From Bathymodiolus brooksi (lineage: Eukaryota > Mollusca > Bivalvia > Mytilida > Modiolidae): a stretch of DNA of 64,000 bases. The position numbers and the translations under genes are program-made. Positions 41,194-55,380 of this stretch are shown here, in pieces. Positions within the stretch are counted from its first letter, which is position 1. Each line of letters opens with the position of its first letter. Below the pieces are notes generated by a model, which made no database searches, was not told the DNA's origin, and saw only the letters and a program-made list of their open reading frames with translations. The stretch covers positions 248,001 through 312,000 of the forward strand of contig OY804578.1 of NCBI GenBank assembly GCA_963680875.1, written 5' to 3'.

Positions 41194-44187
41194 TTGTTTA
41201 TCAATTCACGTACATTTAAACCTTGACACAGTGGTTGGTGGTCAGTGTATGTGTATCACTACTTTTTTATCAATTCACGTACATTTAAAACCTTGACACA
41301 GTGGTTGGTGGGCAGTGTATGTGTATCACTACTTGTTTATCAATTCACGTACATGTAAACCCTTGACACAGTGGTTGGTGGTCAGTGTATGTGTATCACT
41401 ACTTGTTTATCAATTCACGTACATTTAAAACCTTGACACAGTGGTTGGAGGTCAGTGTATGTGTATCGCTACTTGTTTATCAATTCACGTACATCTAAAA
41501 CCTTGACACAGTGGTTGGTGGTCAGTGTATGTGTATCACTACTTGTTTATCAATTCACGTACATTTAAACCCTTGACACGGTGGTTGGTGGTCAGTGTAT
41601 GTGTATCACTACTTGTTTATCAATTCACGTACATTTAAACCCTTGACACAGTGGTTGGTGGGCAGTGTATGTGTATCACTACTTGTTTATCAATTCACGT
41701 ACATTTAAACCCTTGACACATTGGTTTTGTGGTCCGTGTATGTGTATCACTACTTGTTTATCTATTGACGTACATTTAAACCCTTGACACAGTGGTTGGT
41801 GGTCAGTGTATGCGTATCCCTACTTGTTTATCAATTCACGTACATTTAAACCCTTGACACAGTGGTTGGTGGTCAGTGTATGTGTATCACTACTTCTTTA
41901 TCAATTCACGTACATTTAAACCTTGACACAGTGGTTGGTGATCAGTGTATGTGTATCACTACTTCTTTATCAATTCACGTACATTTAAAACCTTGACACA
42001 GTGGTTGGTGGGCAGTGTATGCGTATCACTACTTGTTTATCAATTCACGTACATTTAAAACCTTGACACAGTGGCTGGTGGTCAGTGTATGTGTATCACT
42101 ACTTCTTTATCAATTCACGTCTATTTAAACCCTTGACACAGTGGTTGGTGGTCAGTGTATGTGTATCACTACTTGTTTATCAATTCACGTACATCTAAAC
42201 CCTTGACACAGTGGTTGGTGGTCAGTGTATGTGTATCACTACTTGTTTATCAATTCACGTACATCTAAACCCTTGATACAGTGGTTGGTGGTCAGTGTAT
42301 GTGTATCACTACTTGTTTATCAATTCACGTACATCTAAAACCTTGACACAGTGGTTGGTGGACAGTGTATGTGTATCACTACTTGTTTATCAATTCACGT
42401 ACATTTAAACCTTTGACACAGTGGTTGGTGGTCAGTGTATGTGTATCACTACTTGTTTATCAATTCACGTACATTTAAACCTTGACACAGTGGTTGGTGG
42501 TCAGTGTATGTGTATCACTACTTTTTTATCAATTCACGTACATTTAAAACCTTGACACAGTGGTTGGTGGGCAGTGTATGTGTATCACTACTTGTTTATC
42601 AATTCACGTACATCTAAACCCTTGACACAGTGGTTGGTGGTCAGTGTATGTGTATCACTACTTGTTTATCAATTCACGTACATCTAAAACCTTGACACAG
42701 TGGTTGGAGGTCAGTGTATGTGTATCGCTACTTGTTTATCAATTCACGTACATCTAAAACCTTGACACAGTGGTTGGTGGTCAGTGTATGTGTATCACTA
42801 CTTCTTTATCAATTCACGTACATTTAAACCCTTGACACGGTGGTTGGTGGTCAGTGTATGTGTATCACTACTTGTTTATCAATTCACGTACATTTAAACC
42901 CTTGACACAGTGGTTGGTGGTCAGTGTATGTGTATCACTACTTCTTTATCAATTCACTTACATTTAAAACCTTGACACAGTGGTTGGTGGTCAGTGTATG
43001 TGTATCACTACTTCTTTATCAATTCACGTACATCTAAACCCTTGACACAGTGGTTGGTGGTCAGTGTATGTGTATCACTACTTGTTTATCAATTCACGTA
43101 CATTTAAACCCTTGACACAGTGGTTGGTGGTCAGTGTATGTGTATCACTACTTCTTTATCAATTCACGTCTATTTAAACCCTTGACACAGTGGTTGGTGG
43201 TCAGTGTATGTGTATCACTACTTGTTTATCAATTCACGTACATTTAAACCCTTGACACAGTGGTTGGTGGTCAGTGTATGTGTATCACTACTTCTTTATT
43301 AATTCACGTCTATTTAAACCCTTGACACAGTGGTTGGTGGTCAGTGTATGTGTATCACTACTTGTTTATCAATTCACGTACATTTAAAACCTTGACACAG
43401 TGGTTGGTGGTCAGTGTATGTGTATCACTACTTGTTTATCAATTCACGTACATTTAAACCCTTGACACAGTGGTTGGTGGTCAGTGTATGTGTATCACTA
43501 CTTGTTTATCAATTCACCTACATTTAAAACCTTGACACAGTGGTTGGAGGTCAGTGTATGTGTATCACTACTTCTTTATCAATTCACGTACATCTAAAAC
43601 CTTGACACAGTGGTTGGTGGTCAGTGTATGTGTATCACTACTTGTTTATCAATTCACGTCTATTTAAACCCTTGACACAGTGGTTGGTGGTCAGTGTATG
43701 TGTATCACTACTTCTTTATCAATTCACGTACATCTAAAACCTTGACACAGTGGTTGGTGGTCAGTGTATGTGTATCACTACTTGTTTATCAATTCACGTC
43801 TATTTAAACCCTTGACACAGTGGTTGGTGGTCAGTGTATGTGTATCACTACTTGTTTATCAATTCACGTACATTTAAAACCTTGACACAGTGTATGTGTA
43901 TAACTACTTGTTTATCAATTCACGTATATTTAAACCCTTGACACATTGGTTTTGTGGTCCGTGTATGTGTATCACTACTTGTTTATCTATTGACGTACAT
44001 TTAAACCCTTGACACAGTGGTTTTTGGTCAGTGTATGCGTATCCCTACTTGTTTATCAATTCACGTACATTTAAACCCTTGACACAGTGGTTGGTGGTCA
44101 GTGTATGTGTATCACTACTTCTTTATCAATTCACGTACATTTAAACCTTGACACAGTGGTTGGTGATCAGTGTATGTGTATCACTAC
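41194..44187 (+). repeat. 2,994-bp unit, copy 2
   Basis: This follows copy 1 directly, with every marker offset by 2,994 bp. The match fails near 44,190, where the GTGATCAG monomer continues with CTTCTTTATC and then GGTGGGCAGAGTATGCG, as at about 36,640-36,720. The right edge therefore joins the copy of the 36.3 kb unit that occupies 43.9-46.2 kb. It contains truncated monomer copy 3 at 43873. Confidence 0.87.
43873..43928 (+). repeat. 56-bp truncated monomer, copy 3
   Basis: The same 14-bp deletion is again linked to a 71-mer at 43929. It is 7,527 bp from copy 1, 2,994 bp from copy 2 and 8,381 bp before copy 4. These offsets are shared by the 71-mers around it, so the pair moves as one haplotype. 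Confidence 0.95.
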
Positions 44188-47100
44188 TTCTTTATCAATT
44201 CACGTACATTTAAAACCTTGACACAGTGGTTGGTGGGCAGAGTATGCGTATCACTACTTGTTTATCAATTCACGTACATTTAAAACCTTGACACAGTGGT
44301 TGGTGGTCAGTGTATGTGTATCACTACTTCTTTATCAATTCACGTCTATTTAAACCCTTGACACAGTGGTTGGTGGTCAGTGTATGTGTATCACTACTTG
44401 TTTATCAATTCACGTACATCTAAACCCTTGACACAGTGGTTGGTGGTCAGTGTATGTGTATCACTACTTGTTTATCAATTCACGTACATCTAAACCCTTG
44501 ACACAGTAGTTGGTGGTCAGTGTATGTGTATCACTACTTGTTTATCAATTCACGTACATCTAAAACCTTGACACAGTGGTTGGTGGTCAGTGTATGTGTA
44601 TCACTACTTGTTTATCAATTCACGTACATTTAAATCTTTGACACAGTGGTTGGTGGTCAGTGTATGTGTATCACTACTTGTTTATCATTTCACGTACATT
44701 TAAACCTTGACACAGTGGTTGGTGGTCAGTGTATGTGTATCACTACTTTTTTATCAATTCACGTACATTTAAAACCTTGACACAGTGGTTGGTGGGCAGT
44801 GTATGTGTATCACTACTTGTTTATCAATTCACGTACATCTAAACCCTTGACACAGTGGTTGGTGGTCAGTGTATGTGTATCACTACTTGTTTATCAATTC
44901 ACGTACATTTAAAACCTTGACACAGTGGTTGGAGGTCAGTGTATGTGTATCGCTACTTGTTTATCAATTCACGTACCTCTAAAACCTTGACACAGTGGTT
45001 GGTGGTCAGTGTATGTGTATCACTACTTGTCTATCAATTCACGTACATTTAAACCCTTGACACGGTGGTTGGTGGTCAGTATATGTGTATCACTACTTGT
45101 TTATCAATTCACGTACATTTAAACCCTTGACACAGTGGTTGGTGGGCAGTGTATGTGTATCACTACTTGTTTATCAATTCACGTACATTTAAACCCTTGA
45201 CACATTGGTTTTGTGGTCCGTGTATGTGTATCACTACTTGTTTATCTATTGACGTACATTTAAACCCTTGACACAGTGGTTGGTGGTCAGTGTATGCGTA
45301 TCCCTACTTGTTTATCAATTCACGTACATTTAAACCCTTGACACAGTGGTTGGTGGTCAGTGTATGTGTATCACTACTTCTTTATCAATTCACGTACATT
45401 TAAACCTTGACACAGTGGTTGGTGGTCAGTGTATGTGTATCACTACTTGTTTATCAATTCACGTACATCTAAACCCTTGACACAGTGGTTGGTGGTCAGT
45501 GTATGTGTATCACTACTTGTTTATCAATTCACGTACATCTAAACCCTTGACACAGTGGTTGGTGGTCAGTGTATGTGTATCACTACTTGTTTATCAATTC
45601 ACGTACATCTAAAACCTTGACACAGTGGTTGGTGGTCAGTGTATGTGTATCACTACTTGTTTATCAATTCACGTACATTTAAACCTTTGACACAGTGGTT
45701 GGTGGTCAGTGTATGTGTATCACTACTTGTTTATCAATTCACGTACATTTAAACCTTGACACAGTGGTTGGTGGTCAGTGTATGTGTATCACTACTTTTT
45801 TATCAATTCACGTACATTTAAAACCTTGACACAGTGGTTGGTGGGCAGTGTATGTGTATCACTACTTGTTTATCAATTCACGTACATGTAAACCCTTGAC
45901 ACAGTGGTTGGTGGTCAGTGTATGTGTATCACTACTTGTTTATCAATTCACGTACATTTAAAACCTTGACACAGTGGTTGGAGGTCAGTGTATGTGTATC
46001 GCTACTTGTTTATCAATTCACGTACATCTAAAACCTTGACACAGTGGTTGGTGGTCAGTGTATGTGTATCACTACTTGTTTATCAATTCACGTACATTTA
46101 AACCCTTGACACGGTGGTTGGTGGTCAGTGTATGTGTATCACTACTTGTTTATCAATTCACGTACATTTAAACCCTTGACACAGTGGTTGGTGGGCAGTG
46201 TATGTGTATCACTACTTGTTTATCAATTCACGTACATTTAAACCCTTGACACATTGGTTTTGTGGTCCGTGTATGTGTATCACTACTTGTTTATCTATTG
46301 ACGTACATTTAAACCCTTGACACAGTGGTTGGTGGTCAGTGTATGCGTATCCCTACTTGTTTATCAATTCACGTACATTTAAACCCTTGACACAGTGGTT
46401 GGTGGTCAGTGTATGTGTATCACTACTTCTTTATCAATTCACGTACATTTAAACCTTGACACAGTGGTTGGTGATCAGTGTATGTGTATCACTACTTCTT
46501 TATCAATTCACGTACATTTAAAACCTTGACACAGTGGTTGGTGGGCAGTGTATGCGTATCACTACTTGTTTATCAATTCACGTACATTTAAAACCTTGAC
46601 ACAGTGGCTGGTGGTCAGTGTATGTGTATCACTACTTCTTTATCAATTCACGTCTATTTAAACCCTTGACACAGTGGTTGGTGGTCAGTGTATGTGTATC
46701 ACTACTTGTTTATCAATTCACGTACATCTAAACCCTTGACACAGTGGTTGGTGGTCAGTGTATGTGTATCACTACTTGTTTATCAATTCACGTACATCTA
46801 AACCCTTGATACAGTGGTTGGTGGTCAGTGTATGTGTATCACTACTTGTTTATCAATTCACGTACATCTAAAACCTTGACACAGTGGTTGGTGGTCAGTG
46901 TATGTGTATCACTACTTGTTTATCAATTCACGTACATTTAAACCTTTGACACAGTGGTTGGTGGTCAGTGTATGTGTATCACTACTTGTTTATCAATTCA
47001 CGTACATTTAAACCTTGACACAGTGGTTGGTGGTCAGTGTATGTGTATCACTACTTTTTTATCAATTCACGTACATTTAAAACCTTGACACAGTGGTTGG

Positions 47101-47250
47101 TGGGCAGTGTATGTGTATCACTACTTGTTTATCAATTCACGTACATCTAAACCCTTGACACAGTGGTTGGTGGTCAGTGTATGTGTATCACTACTTGTTT
47201 ATCAATTCACGTACATCTAAAACCTTGACACAGTGGTTGGAGGTCAGTGT
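43929..47250 (+). repeat. Displaced copy of the 36.4-38.7 kb unit and flank
   Basis: 71-mers at 43929, 45188 and 46237 repeat the 1,259- and 1,049-bp spacing at offset 7,527. Rare shared changes are GGTGGGCAGAGTATGCG, TTTAAATCTTTGAC, TATCATTTCACG, CACGTACCTCTAA and CTTGTCTATC, all also present in the 36.4-37.6 kb copy. Further right, GGCTGGTGG (about 46,607) and GATACAGTGG (about 46,809) match the 39.1-39.3 kb and 42.1-42.3 kb copies. Confidence 0.83.
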
Positions 47251-50190
47251 ATGTGTATCGCTACTTGTTTATCAATTCACGTACATCTAAAACCTTGACA
47301 CAGTGGTTGGTGGTCAGTGTATGTGTATCACTACTTCTTTATCAATTCACGTACATTTAAACCCTTGACACGGTGGTTGGTGGTCAGTGTATGTGTATCA
47401 CTACTTGTTTATCAATTCACGTACATTTAAACCCTTGACACAGTGGTTGGTGGTCAGTGTATGTGTATCACTACTTCTTTATCAATTCACTTACATTTAA
47501 AACCTTGACACAGTGGTTGGTGGTCAGTGTATGTGTATCACTACTTCTTTATCAATTCACGTACATCTAAACCCTTGACACAGTGGTTGGTGGTCAGTGT
47601 ATGTGTATCACTACTTGTTTATCAATTCACGTACATTTAAACCCTTGACACAGTGGTTGGTGGTCAGTGTATGTGTATCACTACTTCTTTATCAATTCAC
47701 GTCTATTTAAACCCTTGACACAGTGGTTGGTGGTCAGTGTATGTGTATCACTACTTGTTTATCAATTCACGTACATTTAAACCCTTGACACAGTGGTTGG
47801 TGGTCAGTGTATGTGTATCACTACTTCTTTATTAATTCACGTCTATTTAAACCCTTGACACAGTGGTTGGTGGTCAGTGTATGTGTATCACTACTTGTTT
47901 ATCAATTTACGTACATCTAAAACCTTGACACAGTGGTTGGTGGTCAGTGTATGTGTATCACTACTTGTTTATCAATTCACGTACATTTAAACCCTTGACA
48001 CGGTGGTTGGTGGTCAGTGTATGTGTATCACTTCTTGTTTATCAATTCACGTACATTTAAACCCTTGACACAGTGGTTGGTGGTCAGTGTATGTGTATCA
48101 CTACTTGTTTATCAATTCACGTACATTTAAACCCTTGACACAGTGGTTGGTGGTCAGTGTATGTGTATCACTACTTCTTTATCAATTCACGTCTATTTAA
48201 ACCCTTGACACAGTGGTTGGTGGTCAGTGTATGTGTATCACTACTTGTTTATCAATTCACGTACATTTAAACCCTTGACACAGTGGTTGGTGGTCAGTGT
48301 ATGTGTATCACTACTTCTTTATTAATTCACGTCTATTTAAAACCTTGACACAGTGGTTGGTGGTCAGTGTATGTGTATCACTACTTGTTTATCAATTCAC
48401 GTACATCTAAAACCTTGACACAGTGGTTGGTGGTCAGTGTATGTGTATCACTACTTGTTTATCAATTCACGTACATTTAAACCCTTGACACGGTGGTTGG
48501 TGGTCAGTGTATGTGTATCACTACTTGTTTATCAATTCACGTACATTTAAACCCTTGACACAGTGGTTGGTGGTCAGTGTATGTGTATCACTACTTGTTT
48601 ATCAATTCACGTACATTTAAACCTTGACACAGTGGTTGGTGGTCAGTTTATGTGTATTACTACTTCTTTATCAATTCACGTACATTTAAAACCTTGACAC
48701 AGTGGTTGGTGGGCAGTGTATGTGTATCGCTACTTGTTTATCAATTCACGTACATCTAAAACCTTGACACAGTGGTTGGTGGTCAGTGTATGTGTATCAC
48801 TACTTCTTTATCAATTCACGTACATTTAAACCCTTGACACGGTGGTTGGTGGTCAGTGTATGTGTATCACTACTTGTTTATCAATTCACGTACATTTATA
48901 CCCTTGACACAGTGGTTGGTGGTCAGTGTATGTGTATCACTACTTCTTTATCAATTCACTTACATTTAAAACCTTGACACAGTGGTTGGTGGTCAGTGTA
49001 TGTGTATCACTACTTCTTTATCAATTCACGTACATCTAAACCCTTGACACAGTGGTTGGTGGTCAGTGTATGTGTATCACTACTTGTTTATCAATTCACG
49101 TACATTTAAACCCTTGACACAGTGGTTGGTGGTCAGTGTATGTGTATCACTACTTCTTTATCAATTCACGTCTATTTAAACCCTTGACACAGTGGTTGGT
49201 GGTCAGTGTATGTGTATCACTACTTGTTTATCAATTCACGTACATTTAAACCCTTGACACAGTGGTTGGTGGTCAGTGTATGTGTATCACTACTTCTTTA
49301 TTAATTCACGTCTATTTAAACCCTTGACACAGTGGTTGGTGGTCAGTGTATGTGTATCACTACTTGTTTATCAATTTACGTACATCTAAAACCTTGACAC
49401 AGTGGTTGGTGGTCAGTGTATGTGTATCACTACTTGTTTATCAATTCACGTACATTTAAACCCTTGACACGGTGGTTGGTGGTCAGTGTATGTGTATCAC
49501 TACTTGTTTATCAATTCACGTACATTTAAACCCTTGACACAGTGGTTGGTGGTCAGTGTATGTGTATCACTACTTGTTTATCAATTCACGTACATTTAAA
49601 CCCTTGACACAGTGGTTGGTGGTCAGTGTATGTGTATCACTACTTCTTTATCAATTCACGTCTATTTAAACCCTTGACACAGTGGTTGGTGGTCAGTGTA
49701 TGTGTATCACTACTTGTTTATCAATTCACGTACATTTAAACCCTTGACACAGTGGTTGGTGGTCAGTGTATGTGTATCACTACTTCTTTATTAATTCACG
49801 TCTATTTAAAACCTTGACACAGTGGTTGGTGGTCAGTGTATGTGTATCACTACTTTTTTATCAATTCACGTACATCTAAAACCTTGACACAGTGGTTGGT
49901 GGTCAGTGTATGTGTATCACTACTTGTTTATCAATTCACGTACATTTAAACCCTTGACACGGTGGTTGGTGGTCAGTGTATGTGTATCACTACTTGTTTA
50001 TCAATTCACGTACATTTAAACCCTTGACACAGTGGTTGGTGGTCAGTGTATATGTATCACTACTTGTTTATCAATTCACGTACATTTAAACCTTGACACA
50101 GTGGTTGGTGGTCAGTTTATGTGTATTACTACTTCTTTATCAATTCACGTACATTTAAAACCTTGACACAGTGGTTGGTGGGCAGTGTAT
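47250..50190 (+). repeat. 21-monomer tandem duplication (1,469 bp)
   Basis: CAGTTTATGTGTATTAC occurs at 48644 and 50113, and the TTTATTAATTCACGTC monomers near 47831 and 48321 recur near 49300 and 49790. All offsets are 1,469 bp (21 x 70 minus 1). The junction monomer (about 48,671-48,740) mixes GGTGGGCAG with TATCGCTAC, as expected for a crossover inside a monomer. Inside each unit the TTAATT monomers are 490 bp (7-mer) apart. TTTATACCC at about 48,895 removes a stop, which is why a frame at 48786-48977 stays open. No gene is implied. Confidence 0.86.
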
Positions 50191-51750
50191 GTGTATCACT
50201 ACTTGTTTATCAATTCACGTACATTTAAACCCTTGACACATTGGTTTTGTGGTCCGTGTATGTGTATCACTACTTGTTTATCTATTGACGTACATTTAAA
50301 CCCTTGACACAGTGGTTGGTGGTCAGTGTATGCGTATCCCTACTTGTTTATCAATTCACGTACATTTAAACCCTTGACACAGTGGTTGGTGGTCAGTGTA
50401 TGTGTATCACTACCTCTTTATCAATTCACGTACATTTAAACTTTGACACAGTGGTTGGTGATCAGTGTATGTGTATCACTACTTCTTTATCAATTCACGT
50501 ACATTTAAAACCTTGACACAGTGGTTGGTGGGCAGTGTATGCGTATCACTACTTGTTTATCAATTCACGTACATTTAAAACCTTGACACAGTGGTTGGTG
50601 GTCAGTGTATGTGTATCACTACTTCTTTATCAATTCACGTCTATTTAAACCCTTGACACAGTGGTTGGTGGTCAGTGTATGTGTATCACTACTTGTTTAT
50701 CAATTCAAGTACATCTAAACCCTTGACACAGTGGTTGGTGGTCAGTGTATGTGTATCACTACTTGTTTATCAATTCACGTACATTTAAACCCTTGACACA
50801 GTGGTTGGTGGTCAGGGTATGTGTATCACTACTTCTTTATTAATTCACGTCTATTTAAACCCTTGACACAGTGGTTGGTGGTCAGTGTATGTGTATCACT
50901 ACTTGTTTATCAATTCACGTACATCTAAAACCTTGACACAGTGGTTGGTGGTCAGTGTATGTGTATCACTACTTGTTTATCAATTCAGGTACATCTAAAA
51001 CCTTGACACAGTGGTTGGTGGTCAGTGTATGTGTATCACTACTTGTTTATCAATTCACGTACATTTAAACCCTTGACACAGTGGTTGGTGGTCAGTGTAT
51101 GTGTATCACTACTTGTTTATCAATTCACGTACATTTAAAACCTTGACACAGTGGTTGGTGGTCAGTGTATGTGTATCACTACTTGTTTATCAATTCACGT
51201 ACATTTAAAACCTTGACACAGTGGTTGGTGGTCAGTGTATGTGTATCACTACTTGTTTATCAATTCGCGTACATTTAAAACCTTGACACAGTGGTTGGTG
51301 GTCAGTGTATGTGTATCACTACTTCTTTATCAATTCACGTCTATTTAAACCCTTGACACAGTGGTTGGTGGTCAGTGTCTGTGTATCACTACTTGTTTAT
51401 CAATTCACGTACATTTAAAACCTTGACACAGTGGTTGGAGGTCAGTGTATGTGTATCACTACTTGTTTATCAATTCATGTACATCTAAAACCTTGACACA
51501 GTGGTTGGTGGTCACTGTATGTGTATCACTACTTCTTTATCAATTCACGTACATTTAAACCATTGACACAGTGGTTTGTGGTTAGTGCATGTGTATCACT
51601 ACTTGTTTATCAATTCACGTACATTTAAAACTTTGACACAATGGTTGGTGGTCAGTGTATGTGTATCACTACTTGTTTATCAATTCACGAACATTTGAAA
51701 CCTTGACACAGTGGTTGGTGGTCAGTGTATGTGTATCACTACTTGTTTAT
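50191..51750 (+). repeat. Junction segment between right-zone copies
   Basis: This starts with a 71-mer (50224) followed by ATGCGTATCCC, CTACCTCTTTATC and AAACTTTGACAC. It then holds TATTAATTCACGTC and CAGGGTATG monomers, and from about 50,950 enters the middle-zone series: CAGGTACATC, GCGTACATT, CGTCTATTT, GTGTCTG, GGAGGTC, CATGTACATCTA, and AACCATTGAC (monomer start 51554). That series matches 35.04-36.1 kb at offset 15,908. It is a small island of middle-zone sequence inside the right zone. Confidence 0.82.
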
Positions 51751-54700
51751 CAATTCACGTACATTTAAAACCTTGACACAGTGGTTGGTGGTCAGTGTAT
51801 GTGTATCACTACTTGTTTATCAATTCACGTACATTTAAACCCTTGACACAGTGGTTGGTGGTCAGTGTATGTGTATCACTACTTGTTTATCAATTCACCT
51901 ACATTTAAAACCTTGACACAGTGGTTGGAGGTCAGTGTATGTGTATCACTACTTCTTTATCAATTCACGTACATCTAAAACCTTGACACAGTGGTTGGTG
52001 GTCAGTGTATGTGTATCACTACTTGTTTATCAATTCACGTCTATTTAAACCCTTGACACAGTGGTTGGTGGTCAGTGTATGTGTATCACTACTTCTTTAT
52101 CAATTCACGTACATCTAAAACCTTGACACAGTGGTTGGTGGTCAGTGTATGTGTATCACTACTTGTTTATCAATTCACGTCTATTTAAACCCTTGACACA
52201 GTGGTTGGTGGTCAGTGTATGTGTATCACTACTTGTTTATCAATTCACGTACATTTAAAACCTTGACACAGTGTATGTGTATAACTACTTGTTTATCAAT
52301 TCACGTATATTTAAACCCTTGACACATTGGTTTTGTGGTCCGTGTATGTGTATCACTACTTGTTTATCTATTGACGTACATTTAAACCCTTGACACAGTG
52401 GTTTTTGGTCAGTGTATGCGTATCCCTACTTGTTTATCAATTCACGTACATTTAAACCCTTGACACAGTGGTTGGTGGTCAGTGTATGTGTATCACTACT
52501 TCTTTATCAATTCACGTACATTTAAACCTTGACACAGTGGTTGGTGATCAGTGTATGTGTATCACTACTTCTTTATCAATTCACGTACATTTAAAACCTT
52601 GACACAGTGGTTGGTGGGCAGAGTATGCGTATCACTACTTGTTTATCAATTCACGTACATTTAAAACCTTGACACAGTGGTTGGTGGTCAGTGTATGTGT
52701 ATCACTACTTCTTTATCAATTCACGTCTATTTAAACCCTTGACACAGTGGTTGGTGGTCAGTGTATGTGTATCACTACTTGTTTATCAATTCACGTACAT
52801 CTAAACCCTTGACACAGTGGTTGGTGGTCAGTGTATGTGTATCACTACTTGTTTATCAATTCACGTACATCTAAACCCTTGACACAGTAGTTGGTGGTCA
52901 GTGTATGTGTATCACTACTTGTTTATCAATTCACGTACATCTAAAACCTTGACACAGTGGTTGGTGGTCAGTGTATGTGTATCACTACTTGTTTATCAAT
53001 TCACGTACATTTAAATCTTTGACACAGTGGTTGGTGGTCAGTGTATGTGTATCACTACTTGTTTATCATTTCACGTACATTTAAACCTTGACACAGTGGT
53101 TGGTGGTCAGTGTATGTGTATCACTACTTTTTTATCAATTCACGTACATTTAAAACCTTGACACAGTGGTTGGTGGGCAGTGTATGTGTATCACTACTTG
53201 TTTATCAATTCACGTACATCTAAACCCTTGACACAGTGGTTGGTGGTCAGTGTATGTGTATCACTACTTGTTTATCAATTCACGTACATTTAAAACCTTG
53301 ACACAGTGGTTGGAGGTCAGTGTATGTGTATCGCTACTTGTTTATCAATTCACGTACATCTAAAACCTTGACACAGTGGTTGGTGGTCAGTGTATGTGTA
53401 TCACTACTTGTCTATCAATTCACGTACATTTAAACCCTTGACACGGTGGTTGGTGGTCAGTATATGTGTATCACTACTTGTTTATCAATTCACGTACATT
53501 TAAACCCTTGACACAGTGGTTGGTGGGCAGTGTATGTGTATCACTACTTGTTTATCAATTCACGTACATTTAAACCCTTGACACATTGGTTTTGTGGTCC
53601 GTGTATGTGTATCACTACTTGTTTATCTATTGACGTACATTTAAACCCTTGACACAGTGGTTGGTGGTCAGTGTATGCGTATCCCTACTTGTTTATCAAT
53701 TCACGTACATTTAAACCCTTGACACAGTGGTTGGTGGTCAGTGTATGTGTATCACTACTTCTTTATCAATTCACGTACATTTAAACCTTGACACAGTGGT
53801 TGGTGGTCAGTGTATGTGTATCACTACTTGTTTATCAATTCACGTACATCTAAACCCTTGACACAGTGGTTGGTGGTCAGTGTATGTGTATCACTACTTG
53901 TTTATCAATTCACGTACATCTAAACCCTTGACACAGTGGTTGGTGGTCAGTGTATGTGTATCACTACTTGTTTATCAATTCACGTACATCTAAAACCTTG
54001 ACACAGTGGTTGGTGGTCAGTGTATGTGTATCACTACTTGTTTATCAATTCACGTACATTTAAACCTTTGACACAGTGGTTGGTGGTCAGTGTATGTGTA
54101 ACACTACTTGTTTATCAATTCACGTACATTTAAACCTTGACACAGTGGTTGGTGGTCAGTGTATGTGTATCACTACTTTTTTATCAATTCACGTACATTT
54201 AAAACCTTGACACAGTGGTTGGTGGGCAGTGTATGTGTATCACTACTTGTTTATCAATTCACGTACATGTAAACCCTTGACACAGTGGTTGGTGGTCAGT
54301 GTATGTGTATCACTACTTGTTTATCAATTCACGTACATTTAAAACCTTGACACAGTGGTTGGAGGTCAGTGTATGTGTATTGCTACTTGTTTATCAATTC
54401 ACGTACATCTAAAACCTTGACACAGTGGTTGGTGGTCAGTGTATGTGTATCACTACTTGTTTATCAATTCACGTACATTTAAACCCTTGACACGGTGGTT
54501 GGTGGTCAGTGTATGTGTATCACTACTTGTTTATCAATTCACGTACATTTAAACCCTTGACACAGTGGTTGGTGGGCAGTGTATGTGTATCACTACTTGT
54601 TTATCAATTCACGTACATTTAAACCCTTGACACATTGGTTTTGTGGTCCGTGTATGTGTATCACTACTTGTTTATCTATTGACGTACATTTAAACCCTTG

Positions 54701-55380
54701 ACACAGTGGTTGGTGGTCAGTGTATGCGTATCCCTACTTGTTTATCAATTCACGTACATTTAAACCCTTGACACAGTGGTTGGTGGTCAGTGTATGTGTA
54801 TCACTACTTCTTTATCAATTCACGTACATTTAAACCTTGACACAGTGGTTGGTGATCAGTGTATGTGTATCACTACTTCTTTATCAATTCACGTACATTT
54901 AAAACCTTGACACAGTGGTTGGTGGGCAGTGTATGCGTATCACTACTTGTTTATCAATTCACGTACATTTAAAACCTTGACACAGTGGTTGGTGGTCAGT
55001 GTATGTGTATCACTACTTCTTTATCAATTCACGTCTATTTAAACCCTTGACACAGTGGTTGGTGGTCAGTGTATGTGTATCACTACTTGTTTATCAATTC
55101 ACGTACATCTAAACCCTTGACACAGTGGTTGGTGGTCAGTGTATGTGTATCACTACTTGTTTATCAATTCACGTACATCTAAACCCTTGACACAGTGGTT
55201 GGTGGTCAGTGTATGTGTATCACTACTTGTTTATCAATTCACGTACATCTAAAACCTTGACACAGTGGTTGGTGGTCAGTGTATGTGTATCACTACTTGT
55301 TTATCAATTCACGTACATTTAAACCTTTGACACAGTGGTTGGTGGTCAGTGTATGTGTATCACTACTTGTTTATCAATTC
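51554..55380 (+). repeat. Copy of 35.6-39.5 kb at offset 15,908
   Basis: The signature monomer (35646 and 51554), the 56-mer (36346 and 52254) and 71-mers (36402, 37661, 38710 and 52310, 53569, 54618) all differ by 15,908 bp. The match extends roughly from 35,040/50,950 to 39,470/55,380. Differences seen: GTCAGAGTATG near 35745 against GTCAGTGTATG; GGCTGG (39,079) against GGTTGG; GATACAG (39,290) against GACACAG; GGTGGACAG (39,365) against GGTGGTCAG. Confidence 0.85.
52254..52309 (+). repeat. 56-bp truncated monomer, copy 4
   Basis: This is the last copy of the 14-bp CAGTG-mediated deletion, again directly before a 71-mer (52310). It is 15,908 bp from copy 1 and 8,381 bp from copy 3, so its flanks match both earlier copies. 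Confidence 0.95.

Noticed and set aside
41093..41296. Open frame of 67 codons with a three-fold repeated peptide
   Set aside because: Two successive monomers are 69 bp (3 x 23), so the same open frame continues. The repeat in the peptide is the DNA repeat. It starts with GTG, and other copies of the region do not keep it.
48786..48977. Open frame of 63 codons
   Set aside because: It is open because TTTATACCC near 48895 replaces TTTAAACCC and removes a TAA. The corresponding duplicated segments do not keep the frame.
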